From assembly GCA_029557895.1 (NCBI GenBank), contig JAKQHT010000020.1, positions 1 to 64,000 of the forward strand: 64,000 bases of DNA. The letters run 5' to 3'. Below, piece by piece: positions 1 to 7,533 of this stretch. Positions within the stretch are counted from its first letter, which is position 1, and every line of letters starts with the position of its first letter. The stretch comes from Bacteroidota bacterium. Lineage in GTDB: Bacteria > Bacteroidota > Bacteroidia > Flavobacteriales > Flavobacteriaceae. The translations under genes were made by a program, and so were the position numbers. The notes under the pieces were generated by a model, which was given only the letters and a program-made list of their open reading frames with translations, had not been told where the DNA came from and searched no databases.

Positions 1-111
1 CATTGATACTCATAATATCTAATAAAAGTTTACTTTCTTTTTTGGTGTCGTTGTTCAAATTTCGACTTTGGATGGTCAGTCCGTTTTGACCGTTATGTTT
101 GTTTTAATGTG
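1..111. other. Gene-free left edge, probable tail of a preceding cassette
   Basis: No open reading frame of useful length is visible. A short inverted repeat (GGTCA / TTGACC, about 75-90) and a GTTATG at 92-97 precede the first attC-like site. If the attC reading is right, this is the 3' end of an upstream cassette whose gene lies outside the window. Nothing more can be said from the sequence. Confidence 0.3.
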
Positions 112-215
112 GCATAACGTTTTGCAGCTTGGCGTTCGGTTTTTGGCTTACCGAAATGTTCAAGTTACCAACAAACTAAATAGCCAAAAACTGACGCTAA
201 GGTGCTGTTATACGC
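112..215 (+). other. attC-like recombination site 1
   Basis: A ~100-bp imperfect palindrome. The left end has GCATAAC (112-118) and the right end GTTATACGC (207-215). Inner arms pair perfectly: GTTTTTGGCT at 139-148 with AGCCAAAAAC at 182-191, flanked by TTGGCGTTC / GACGCTAA. The AAC...GTT polarity, length and single-strand folding potential match integron attC sites (R''-L''-L'-R'). Bases 114-134 are identical to 932-952 in the second site. The predicted crossover is between G207 and T208. That this is a functional recombination site is inference. Confidence 0.65.
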
Positions 216-1055
216 TGGCACGGTTGATTAGACGATAAACTTGAATTGAAACACTAAACAAATTTTTTATTAAAATGAGCGAAGGGAAAAAAAGAATATT
301 AAACTTATATGCAGGGGTTGGTGGAAACCGAAAGTTGTGGAGCGATGAATATGAGGTAACGGCAGTAGAGTTTGAACAATATATTGCAGATGCTTACAAA
401 GAACTTAATCCAAATGATGAAGTGATAGTTTCTGATGCACATCAATATTTGATTGAAAACTTTCAAAAGTTTGACATTATATGGAGCAGCCCACCTTGCC
501 CATCGCATAGCAGAGCAAGCACTTCTTTGAGTGGGTGGGGTGTATTTAGATACCCTGATATGAAGCTATATGAGGAAATAATTTTCTTGAAACACTTTTT
601 TAAAGGAAAGTTTGTAGTAGAAAATGTAATACCGTATTACGAAACTTTAGTAAAGCCGACTATTGAAATTGACAGGCATTTATTTTGGTCAAACTTTCCG
701 ATAACTCCATTTAATGTTGAAAGAAATTATGACGTAAGCAGAGCAACAAAAGAAGTGCTTGCGGAACATCACGGAATTACATTACCTGAAAAGACAAAGG
801 ACAAACGCAAACTTTTGAGAAACTGTGTAACCCCTTCCGTTGGATTGCATATTCTTAATTGTGCGATGGGAGATTTTAATAAAAAATTTGAAACGCAAAC
901 TCTCTTTGGAAACGAAATGTAGTGCTTGCGTATAACGTTTTGCAGCTTGGCGAAGTGGCGGACTTTGAAGCACTTACTTTCAATTTAGCACTAAACTTCT
1001 TTTGAAAACCAGTTGTTCAATTTAGCACTAATTCCGCCATTTTGCCAAACTGTTG
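208..1055 (+). mobile_element. Putative integron-type gene cassette carrying a DNA methyltransferase
   Basis: The stretch from the crossover in site 1 (T208) to that in site 2 (G1055) holds one gene and one attC-like site, the usual cassette layout. Circularising it would join G1055 to T208 and give GTTATACGC. The reverse complement, GCGTATAAC, is exactly the left box of this cassette's own site (928-936), a 9/9 match. In integrons the outer R' bases belong to the next cassette, so R'' matches only the circular form. The leader before the gene is 67 nt and the stop codon is 5 nt before the attC-like site. No integrase is seen in the window. Confidence 0.6.
275..922 (+). CDS. Small C5-cytosine DNA methyltransferase
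   Basis: Predicted orphan DNA (cytosine-5) methyltransferase of 215 residues, using S-adenosylmethionine. Visible motifs are an SAM-binding motif I (LNLYAGVGG, residues 9-17), an acidic residue ending the next strand (VEFE, 31-34), the catalytic motif IV PPC with Cys75 (SSPPCPSHSR, 71-80) and motif VI ENV (116-118). It is shorter than the usual 300-400 residues and has little room for a target-recognition domain, as in some phage methyltransferases. No restriction endonuclease lies nearby. The gene sits between two attC-like sites and is by eye more A+T-rich than the nirK region, consistent with horizontal transfer. Target sequence unknown; epigenetic or anti-restriction roles are possible. 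Confidence 0.8.
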   Translation: MSEGKKRILNLYAGVGGNRKLWSDEYEVTAVEFEQYIADAYKELNPNDEVIVSDAHQYLIENFQKFDIIWSSPPCPSHSRASTSLSGWGVFRYPDMKLYEEIIFLKHFFKGKFVVENVIPYYETLVKPTIEIDRHLFWSNFPITPFNVERNYDVSRATKEVLAEHHGITLPEKTKDKRKLLRNCVTPSVGLHILNCAMGDFNKKFETQTLFGNEM

Positions 1056-1063
1056 TTATCTGC
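928..1063 (+). other. attC-like recombination site 2
   Basis: A ~135-bp imperfect palindrome starting 5 nt after the methyltransferase stop. Left box GCGTATAAC 928-936, right box GTTATCTGC 1055-1063. Pairing arms are TTGGC 947-951 with GCCAA 1044-1048, and TGGCGGA 956-962 with TCCGCCA 1033-1039. The central part carries a short direct repeat (AATTTAGCACTAA twice). The predicted crossover is G1055/T1056. It shares its first 21 bases after the first box position with site 1, so both belong to one family. Confidence 0.65.
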
Positions 1064-1104
1064 TGTGCTTTATTTTTTTTCATTTCTATTTGTCTGATTT
1101 AAAA

Positions 1105-1500
1105 CTCAAAGGTAATAATTTTAAATTTAGTTTTTCAAAATCTTTTGAAATTTTTTGACTTCATATTTTCTCAATGTAAAATTTCAAAGAAGCCTTATAA
1201 ATTCAGCGGTTTTATTTTTAAGTTCAGTTTGTTAAAATATTTTCTCACTTTTTAAATTCGTGTTGTCTCACTGTGATTTTTCAACGAAGCCTTGCAAATT
1301 CGGCGGTTTTATTTTCAAGTTCAGTTTGTTAAAATGTTTTTCCATTTTTGGACTGCGGATTTTCTAACTGTATTTTTTCAAAGAAGCCTTGTAAATTCGG
1401 CGGTTTTATTTTCACATTCAGCTTGTCAAATGGTTTGTCCGATTTTTAACTTCAGATTTTCTCAATGATTTAATTTACGAAGCCTTGTAAATTGTGCGGT
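1105..1500. repeat. 97-bp degenerate tandem repeat, about 4.5 copies
   Basis: The core GAAGCCTTGTAAATTCGGCG recurs with variations at 1189, 1286, 1383 and 1479, spaced 97, 97 and 96 bp. Each is followed by TTTTATTTTCAAGTTCAG, a T-rich stretch and a GATTTTCTCA-like block. A half copy precedes the first. Units differ at several positions, so this is an old array. It does not have the short repeat/unique spacer form of a CRISPR. No reading frame runs through it. Function unknown. Confidence 0.75.
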
Positions 1501-1601
1501 AACACTTGTTAGTCGGCTTGTAATTCGTATTTTTATGTTAATTCAGAATTCCGTTAAATTATAATTTCGTTAATTCGACCCCAACTTTTAAAAATCCAAA
1601 A

Positions 1602-1658
1602 AAGAAAATAAATTTAGACCTTCAACGGCTAATTTGTTCGGTCTAAATTTAGTTTCTT
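1602..1658. repeat. Strong hairpin, 19-bp stem
   Basis: Left arm 1602-1620 (ending TAAATTTAGACC) pairs with right arm 1640-1658 (starting GGTCTAAATTTA) at 18 of 19 positions, with a 19-nt loop (1621-1639). No T-run follows on either strand, so it is not a classic terminator. It could be a structured RNA or part of a transposable or cassette end. Function unknown. Confidence 0.6.
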
Positions 1659-1766
1659 ATTAAATTCTAAATTGAGTCAAACTTGTCAAATTTCAATTTT
1701 AGCAGAGTTTTGAATTAGCATTGCAGATAACTATGAAATAATGGCAATTGGTCCAAAAAAAACCAA

Positions 1767-1780
1767 ATGACATAAATCAT
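1767..1780. promoter_or_regulatory. Orphan Crp/Fnr-type operator
   Basis: ATGACATAAATCAT is a TGA-N6-TCA palindrome almost identical to the one ahead of nirK (ATGACTTAAATCAT). The nearest genes are the 3' end of the porin gene, about 255 bp away, and the methyltransferase on the other side of the repeats, so it has no obvious target. No clear -7 box is visible at the expected distance on either strand. It may be left over from a gene lost when the accessory DNA arrived. Confidence 0.5.
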
Positions 1781-2035
1781 GCAAAAAATTGTCGGTCCCG
1801 ATAACGCAACAGACACTATTATGACACAGATTTGGAATTTGGTCACATTTTTATCACACATTTTTATATGTTCTTGCTTATCAATAGTTTAAAATATTTA
1901 TTCAATATAAAATAACACGTAGTACATTATGCTTTAAACCACAGATGCACAGATTTTAATTAAATGATAATACAGTGCCTGCAAAAAATCGGAAAGGAGT
2001 GAAGAAGTTCTATTTACGAGTATCTCTAAAAGACC

Positions 2036-3286
2036 CTACAGTTTAAACATTTCAGGTTTTACAGTAACCATTGCCCAGACCCAATTTTGGGTTTTGTTAG
2101 CATTACCACCTTTTAGGACTTCCATGGAGTTGCTCCCGAACATTTGGGAATATCCCAAATTTGCCGAAATATATTTTTGTAGCTTACATGTGGCTACAAA
2201 ATCTATTTCTGTTCCGAGATAATCATCCATTTTTTGTTTGCCATTGAATACTGCAGCGGCAGAAGAGAAGAAATGTGGCGACACTTCAAAGTTCCATTTG
2301 TTTTTGCTGAACTTGAAATTGGCATATACATCAACAAGCCCGACTGAATTGGCATGATTGCCCACATAAAAATAATCCATAAAACCGTTGAACTTGTGGT
2401 TTGTGCCAAACAGGGGATTGAACGATTTGTTCTTGCTATTAGCACCGTCCATATCCGAACTTCCGGAAAGGTATTCGCCACCTATGCCAATCTGCCAATT
2501 ATCGGTTGGAAGATAATGAAATGATGCACTGCCGTTCCAAGCCGAAACTTCGGCATCGTTACGCTTTCCAGTTTGTGCGTATGCGGATAATTCGACATTC
2601 CATTTTCCGGTATTCAGGTTATAGAATGTTCCAAAGGTTTGCATATATTGGGTTTTGGGATTTTGTTCCTGTCTTTCAAACTCAAAACCGCTGTTCAAGA
2701 ACAAAGCGCTCAACTTTGATGTCCCTAACCGGTATTGGTACCACACAAGTTGCATGTTTTTGTAATTGTTGATCAAATAGGCCGTTTGCGTTAAGGTCTC
2801 GGCATTGGAGCTTACTGATCCGCCAACCTCCAAACGATGCTTGCTATTGGGCGTTACCGAAACCATAAATGCATCGTGGCTCCTGCCTTGTTGCGCCCAA
2901 TTGACCTCTCCTAAAATTCGCTCATTGTCATAGGACAGCACTTGTCGGCCGACTTTAAAGCTCCATACACTGTCCAAATTGTATTGTGCATAACCTTCAA
3001 AAACTGCAAGTCCGTTATGGGAATGGCTTTGGTCTGTGGCAACATCGCCCCAAATACGAATGTCCTGAACCCTGACCACAAGTTTTAAATTATCATAAGA
3101 AAATGCGAAATCCAATCGGCTCCGTTGCGATACAAAAGAAGCCGGATCTTGCGCATGGTCTGACAGGGTCTTGAAACCATTTCGGAATTCGTAGCGTGGC
3201 CGCAGCTCAACACCAACGTTTAATTCTTGGGCAATGACGGTCTGCACCAACATTCCGAAGAACACGGCAATGATTTGATTTTTCAT
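2036..3286 (-). CDS. Outer-membrane porin, alginate_export-like
   Basis: A 416-residue beta-barrel protein. A signal peptide ends near residue 19 (TVIAQ). The rest is rich in alternating aromatic/hydrophobic strands and turns (RSRLDF, YAQYNLDS, WSFKVGRQVL), as in the alginate_export porin family (PF13372) of Bacteroidota. It is the last gene of the nirK operon, 20 bp after the Sco-like gene. The placement suggests a channel for an anion or metal used by nitrite reduction, but the substrate cannot be read from the sequence. Confident of the barrel and family, unsure of the role. Confidence 0.75.
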   Translation of the reverse strand: MKNQIIAVFFGMLVQTVIAQELNVGVELRPRYEFRNGFKTLSDHAQDPASFVSQRSRLDFAFSYDNLKLVVRVQDIRIWGDVATDQSHSHNGLAVFEGYAQYNLDSVWSFKVGRQVLSYDNERILGEVNWAQQGRSHDAFMVSVTPNSKHRLEVGGSVSSNAETLTQTAYLINNYKNMQLVWYQYRLGTSKLSALFLNSGFEFERQEQNPKTQYMQTFGTFYNLNTGKWNVELSAYAQTGKRNDAEVSAWNGSASFHYLPTDNWQIGIGGEYLSGSSDMDGANSKNKSFNPLFGTNHKFNGFMDYFYVGNHANSVGLVDVYANFKFSKNKWNFEVSPHFFSSAAAVFNGKQKMDDYLGTEIDFVATCKLQKYISANLGYSQMFGSNSMEVLKGGNANKTQNWVWAMVTVKPEMFKL

Positions 3287-3306
3287 AATGTTGATGTTTA
3301 TAAGTG

Positions 3307-4017
3307 TTACATTGCCTTGAGAGCTTCATTGATGTGCTTGATGGTATTGTCTGAATTAACGCCCAAACCTTCTTGCTGAAATGCCAATTCACCTTTGTGG
3401 TTAAAGACACTTATGATGTTAGAATGTGAAAAGTCTATCGGTGAAATTTCCTTGTAACTCACTGCCAATATTGCGGCAAACTCGCGTGTGTTTTCTTCAG
3501 TGGAGCGCAAGAACAGCCAGGGTCCGTCATCCATTTTATTTTCTATAGCAAAGGCCTTCAACCGTTCGGGTGTATCGGTTTCGGGGTCAATGCTCACAAA
3601 TATCATTCGCACCTTGCCTTTTGAGTTTTCAGGAAGGCGCTCTTCGATGTTTCGCATATCGGCCACCAAACGCGGGCAAGCTGCCTTACAACTGGTATAA
3701 ATCATGACCATGACCAGCACGTCACCCTGTAAATCCTTGAGCTGGATATCTTCTCCATCTTGTGTGGTCCAAGTGGAGGGTAGGTTGTAAATGGACATGT
3801 CGGTAAACTTTCCTTCAGATGCAGTTTCAGTAGTGTTTTCTACTTCCACCAAATCCATTTTGCAAATTGGGCAACTGCCTTTTTCTGCATAGGTCTTTTC
3901 GCCTTCGCATTGCATTGGGCAGTGGTAGGCAACTGTCGTCCCATGGTCTGTGGCTTGATCGTTTTTACAGCCAGCAGCCAGGAACAGAATGAACAATATA
4001 ACAGGTATGTTTTTCAT
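3307..4017 (-). CDS. Sco1/SenC-like copper lipoprotein with N-terminal heavy-metal domain
   Basis: A 236-residue periplasmic copper chaperone of the Sco1/SenC family. It starts with a lipoprotein signal (Cys17 in AAGC). A heavy-metal-binding domain follows (YHCPMQC...GSCPICKMDL, residues 31-56), then a thioredoxin-fold Sco domain with the CxxxC copper motif (C110-K-A-A-C114) and the third ligand His198 (DFSHSN). Sco proteins deliver Cu to cupredoxin-type or CuA sites. Here, 9 bp after nirV and downstream of nirK, the likely client is the copper nitrite reductase. That assignment is inferred from context. Confidence 0.85.
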   Translation of the reverse strand: MKNIPVILFILFLAAGCKNDQATDHGTTVAYHCPMQCEGEKTYAEKGSCPICKMDLVEVENTTETASEGKFTDMSIYNLPSTWTTQDGEDIQLKDLQGDVLVMVMIYTSCKAACPRLVADMRNIEERLPENSKGKVRMIFVSIDPETDTPERLKAFAIENKMDDGPWLFLRSTEENTREFAAILAVSYKEISPIDFSHSNIISVFNHKGELAFQQEGLGVNSDNTIKHINEALKAM

Positions 4018-4026
4018 TTTTTACGA

Positions 4027-4806
4027 TTAAGGATTTACATCAATATCCTTTGCACATCTAAAACCAAGGTTTTTAATACTGTACCTTGCTTTGACACTCC
4101 CTCTAAAAGCATAGCGCATAAATGCGGCATAGTTCATCAAATCGGTAGCTCCAATGGCCGCACTGCCACAAAATAGGTCACTGTCCTTATCCACGTCCTT
4201 TCTGGATTCTCCGGAAATCATTACCGAGTTGAAATCGAGTGTCCATTCCCATACCAATCCGTGCAGGTCGTACACGCCCCAATAGTTTTTGGGCGATTTG
4301 CCAATGGATTTTTCATCGGTTCTCGGCGTCTCGTACCATGCCAATATTTCTTGGTTATAGGATGGTTTCCGTCGGGCGTCCGGCGAAACTTCATCGGCCA
4401 TCGCCACATATTCCCATTCGTCAACGGTAGGCAACCGTTTGCCCTGGCACTCGCAATAAGCTTTTGCGGCAAACCAAGACACGTGAGTTACCGGACTGTT
4501 TCCTGATTGTGGATTTATAAGTTCTGTACCGTTTTTAAATTGGCGCAAATAACTGTCATCGGCATAGAGTTTCAGCACATTGGCTTTTTGCCATTTTGGG
4601 TATTGCCTCAAAAATTCCGAAAACTGGATATTTGTAACAGGATATTTATCGATTTGAAAATCTTTCACTTCCACAACGGTAGAATCTCTCCCGTAAAGTG
4701 GAATATACCGGCTTCCTTTAATGTTTACCATACCTTCAGCCTGAGTAAAACCAAGAGCATGAAACACTAAAAAAACACTTGTCAGACTGAAGGCTTTGGC
4801 AAACAT
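4027..4806 (-). CDS. nirV: NirV-like SUMF1/formylglycine-generating-enzyme-fold protein
   Basis: 259 residues with a signal peptide (1-23) and a SUMF1 (FGE-sulfatase) fold. Hallmarks are DKYPVTNIQFSEF, PVTHVSWFAAKAYCECQGKRLPT, EWEY, YDLHGLVWEWT and NLGFRCAKD near the C-terminus. NirV proteins of this fold are known next to nirK in other denitrifiers. The region that carries the two catalytic cysteines in true formylglycine-generating enzymes reads FMRYAFRG here, so both appear to be missing. It therefore probably does not make formylglycine. It lies 28 bp after nirK and 9 bp before the Sco gene, in one operon. Role in NirK maturation is inference. Confidence 0.8.
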   Translation of the reverse strand: MFAKAFSLTSVFLVFHALGFTQAEGMVNIKGSRYIPLYGRDSTVVEVKDFQIDKYPVTNIQFSEFLRQYPKWQKANVLKLYADDSYLRQFKNGTELINPQSGNSPVTHVSWFAAKAYCECQGKRLPTVDEWEYVAMADEVSPDARRKPSYNQEILAWYETPRTDEKSIGKSPKNYWGVYDLHGLVWEWTLDFNSVMISGESRKDVDKDSDLFCGSAAIGATDLMNYAAFMRYAFRGSVKARYSIKNLGFRCAKDIDVNP

Positions 4807-4834
4807 AACTAATGTTACCTTTAATTTATACTTT

Positions 4835-6292
4835 TTATTTCTTTCCTTTTACTTTATCGACCATTTCCTTGGTAACGACTGTTTTGTTGTTGCCCCAACT
4901 GTTATACACGTAGGTCAATACGTCAGCAACTTCTTCAGAAGATAGCATTTGCCGGGTCATCACACTGTTGTATTTTTTTCCGTTGACGGTAATTTCACCG
5001 GTAAGACCGTTTATGACGGCGCTTATGGCCCGATCGACATCTGCATTTAAATAATCAGATTTTGCCAATGGCGGGAATGCATTTGGAATACCTTGTCCTT
5101 CGGCTTGGTGGCAAGCAAAACAGGTTTGCATATAAATCCGTTTTCCGAATTCCAGTTGTTCATCAATATTTTTTGCAGGAACTTTGGATTCCACGATCTC
5201 GCCGGTTGTTGGCATTTCCTGTATGCCGGGACCTTCAGGCAAATAAATACCTTCGTATTGCTCGCCAGAGTAGATTTTCTCGTTTTCCTCCCCTTGAACC
5301 CTTAACATTCCCAAAGCGCCTTTGTTGAAGGCTCTAAAAATGGAATGGTCCACAAGGATGAATGTACCAGGGACATCCACTTTGAACTCTACGATGGCGG
5401 CACCGCCTGCGGGTATAAGTGTGGTCTGGACATTTTCATTGACCAAATCACCTCCTTCAACATAGACCTTGTCAAAAATCTCACCGATGACATGGAAAGA
5501 AGAAACCAGGTTTGGACCACCGTTGCCCACAAACAGCCTTACGGTCTCGCCAACGTTGGCCGAAATGGCATTATCTCCGGTCAAAGCACTAACACTACCG
5601 TTAAACACCACATAATCAGCTTTTTCATCAACGGCTTTTTGCATATCAAAAGGTTGAAATCCACGCTCACCGTTCTTTCCTTTGGTATAAAAATCACCTT
5701 GCATGATGTAGTATTCCTTGTCCACTGGTGGAAGACCACCTTCTGGTTCAACCAAAATCAGACCGTACATTCCATTGGCAATGTGCATACCCACCGGGGC
5801 TGTGGCGCAGTGATACACATACAATCCCGGATTTAGGGTCTTAAAAGAAAATACTTTTTCGTGACCCGGTGCCACAAATGATGATTCGGCACCACCACCG
5901 GGACCTGTAACAGCATGCAAATCGATATTGTGAGGCAATTTGTTATCTGGGTGGTTCTGCAAGTGGAACTCAACCTCGTCGCCCACTCTTGTCCTGATAA
6001 AACTTCCAGGAACCGAGCCACCAAATGTCCAATAAACATACCGTACGCCTTCTGTGATTTCGCCTTCTTGTTCTTTGATTTCCATTTTCACGATAAGTTT
6101 CTTCGCCTTACGTTTTCCCACTGGCGTGGGTACGTGTGGCGGCGCTGTCAATTCGGCCGTCATTTCAAGGTTTACAGGAATTTGGGAGGAGTCTTCATAT
6201 TTCGTTTCTTTCGATTTGAAGCAGCTCACAAGCATTGTAGAAATTGCAAACAACGCAATGGTTTTCAGTGTTGAAGTTTTTAGTGTTTTCAT
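4835..6292 (-). CDS. nirK: Copper nitrite reductase with C-terminal cytochrome c domain
   Basis: Reduces nitrite to nitric oxide in the periplasm. The chosen start (ATG at 6292) gives a 485-residue lipoprotein (LVSC, Cys24); the upstream in-frame Met at 6355 would put a hydrophilic extension before the signal and lies upstream of the predicted -7 box. Two cupredoxin domains span about 60-335. Type 1 copper ligands are His121, Cys162, His170 and Met175. Type 2 ligands are His126, His161 and His316, with catalytic Asp124 and His267. Residues 380-475 form a class I cytochrome c domain (CFACH, 391-395; possible axial Met445). Such a fusion lets the heme feed electrons directly to the copper sites. 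First gene of the operon. Confidence 0.96.
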   Translation of the reverse strand: MKTLKTSTLKTIALFAISTMLVSCFKSKETKYEDSSQIPVNLEMTAELTAPPHVPTPVGKRKAKKLIVKMEIKEQEGEITEGVRYVYWTFGGSVPGSFIRTRVGDEVEFHLQNHPDNKLPHNIDLHAVTGPGGGAESSFVAPGHEKVFSFKTLNPGLYVYHCATAPVGMHIANGMYGLILVEPEGGLPPVDKEYYIMQGDFYTKGKNGERGFQPFDMQKAVDEKADYVVFNGSVSALTGDNAISANVGETVRLFVGNGGPNLVSSFHVIGEIFDKVYVEGGDLVNENVQTTLIPAGGAAIVEFKVDVPGTFILVDHSIFRAFNKGALGMLRVQGEENEKIYSGEQYEGIYLPEGPGIQEMPTTGEIVESKVPAKNIDEQLEFGKRIYMQTCFACHQAEGQGIPNAFPPLAKSDYLNADVDRAISAVINGLTGEITVNGKKYNSVMTRQMLSSEEVADVLTYVYNSWGNNKTVVTKEMVDKVKGKK

Positions 6293-6336
6293 GATTTCAA
6301 TTTTTAATTCGGACAATTTTATCTTAATTTGGTCTG

Positions 6337-6344
6337 CAAATTTA
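6337..6344 (-). promoter_or_regulatory. nirK -7 promoter element
   Basis: The minus strand reads TAAATTTG, matching the Bacteroidota -7 box TAnnTTTG. It lies 45 bp before the nirK ATG. The predicted start of transcription (about 6332) is 41-42 bp from the centre of the operator at 6365-6382, the spacing of a class II Crp/Fnr activator. Confidence 0.5.
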
Positions 6345-6364
6345 TTCCTTAACAAATATAATAA

Positions 6365-6382
6365 ATATGACTTAAATCATAT
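6365..6382. promoter_or_regulatory. Crp/Fnr-type operator of the nirK operon
   Basis: An 18-bp near-palindrome (ATATGACTTAAATCATAT) with the TGA-N6-TCA pattern of Crp/Fnr-family regulators. Its position relative to the -7 box fits activation, for example under low oxygen or nitric oxide. The regulator gene is not in the window. Confidence 0.6.
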
Positions 6383-6477
6383 ATCCAAAAATTCTAAAGA
6401 AAATATAACAAGAACACCAATCACCAAACTTCAATCATCGTTTTTGAACAATGAAAAAAGAAAAACAGAGGAAAAGG

Positions 6478-7299
6478 TTACGCTGTTACATCAGCATATA
6501 TTTCTGCTTTTCTTTTGAATACAGAGGCAACAAACGTACATGTAGGTACAATTATCAATGCATGCGCTCTGGCGTATTCTACGGCAGCATCAACCAACTT
6601 ATAGCCCACGCCCTGCCCCTTCATTCTGGCATCGACCTCGGTATGGTCTATGACCATACTATTTGGGGCTTCAAAGGTATAAGTCATTTGGGCGAGCCGC
6701 ACGCCCTCTCTTTCAATATAAAAGCTCCCTTTGCTGTTATCGTTTTCTTGCTGTATGTCCATTATCGATAATGCGTTTATAAATTCCTTAACAGTTTCTT
6801 TAAGCGTATCGTTTAAAGTAGAATCGACAATTTTTCCGTCTTTGAAATTATCAGAAAAACTGGGCAGCGAAAAGGTAGCCACTATATTGGCGGCATGTCT
6901 TGGGAAGCGGTCTTTTGCGATGCCCAAAACCGATTGTCCGCCCCGCACGCCCGTAGAGGTCGCCATAAGCAACATGGGCTTATTAAAAAAAGTGTTTTTC
7001 TCGATGCGTGATACCCAATCAAATAAGTTTTTAAACACTGCCGTATAAGCCCCGTTATGTTCTGCCATCGAAATCACGATACCATCGGCCTCTCTTATTT
7101 TATCCAAAAATTTATGGGCATTAATGGGCTGCCCAGCCATGCTATGTTCCAAATCCACGCTAAAAAGTGGCACATCATAATTGTTCAGATCCAAAACCGT
7201 TACATCAGTACCAACGAGCATATTGGCTGTATAGGTAACCAATTGCTTGTTTATGGACGATTTACTATTGCTCGCTGCAAACGCGATAATTTTTTTCAT
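6478..7299 (-). CDS. NADPH-dependent FMN reductase fused to a GNAT-like acetyltransferase
   Basis: A 273-residue two-domain protein. Residues 1-180 are a flavodoxin-fold NAD(P)H-dependent FMN/quinone reductase (AASNSKSSINKQL FMN loop near 8-20, EHNGAYTAVFKNLFDW near 79-94, ATSTGVRGGQSVL near 114-126). Residues 188-273 look like a small YjdJ-type GNAT domain (MVIDHTEVDARMKGQGVGYKLVDAAVEYAR, then VPTCTFVASVFKR), with the acetyl-CoA loop GQGVGYKL. The two parts share one frame with no stop between. Both are normally separate proteins. The gene is monocistronic, downstream of nothing obvious. Substrate of the acetyltransferase part is unknown. Confidence 0.85.
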   Translation of the reverse strand: MKKIIAFAASNSKSSINKQLVTYTANMLVGTDVTVLDLNNYDVPLFSVDLEHSMAGQPINAHKFLDKIREADGIVISMAEHNGAYTAVFKNLFDWVSRIEKNTFFNKPMLLMATSTGVRGGQSVLGIAKDRFPRHAANIVATFSLPSFSDNFKDGKIVDSTLNDTLKETVKEFINALSIMDIQQENDNSKGSFYIEREGVRLAQMTYTFEAPNSMVIDHTEVDARMKGQGVGYKLVDAAVEYARAHALIIVPTCTFVASVFKRKAEIYADVTA

Positions 7300-7533
7300 T
7301 GATGGTCTGTTTAAGGTTCCGAATTCATCAAAAAATCATTTTTAGATCCCACCACGGTTTGCTTCCCAACCGACGGGCAGTTTTGGCTACGAATTCTTAA
7401 TTGACCTGACAATTTACACAGTTTTTCGGTATTAAAAAAAATTTGAACGTTAGTTAACAACTTTTATTGATGACATATATAAAATTATCAGATGTACCAG
7501 TAAACCCGTCACAATAAATTAAAACCATACTGT

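Larger units (their letters stand above)
1064..2035. other. Gene-free region with repeats, hairpin and orphan operator
   Basis: Nearly 1 kb without a credible gene, strongly A+T-rich. It contains four and a half copies of a ~97-bp tandem repeat (about 1105-1500), a 19-bp-stem hairpin (1602-1658), the 9-mer GCAGATAAC at 1723-1731 that complements the end of attC-like site 2, and a Crp/Fnr-type palindrome at 1767-1780. The last ~250 bases up to the porin stop show nothing recognisable. Confidence 0.6.

Noticed and set aside
1105..1500. CRISPR array
   Set aside because: The repeats are ~97 bp, diverged and directly abutting, with no unique spacers and no cas genes.
1821..1892. Short rightward frame after the orphan operator (about 23 codons)
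   Set aside because: Too short, no convincing ribosome site and no promoter at the right distance.
5345..5836. 163-codon rightward frame inside nirK
   Set aside because: Antisense shadow of a clearly coding gene.
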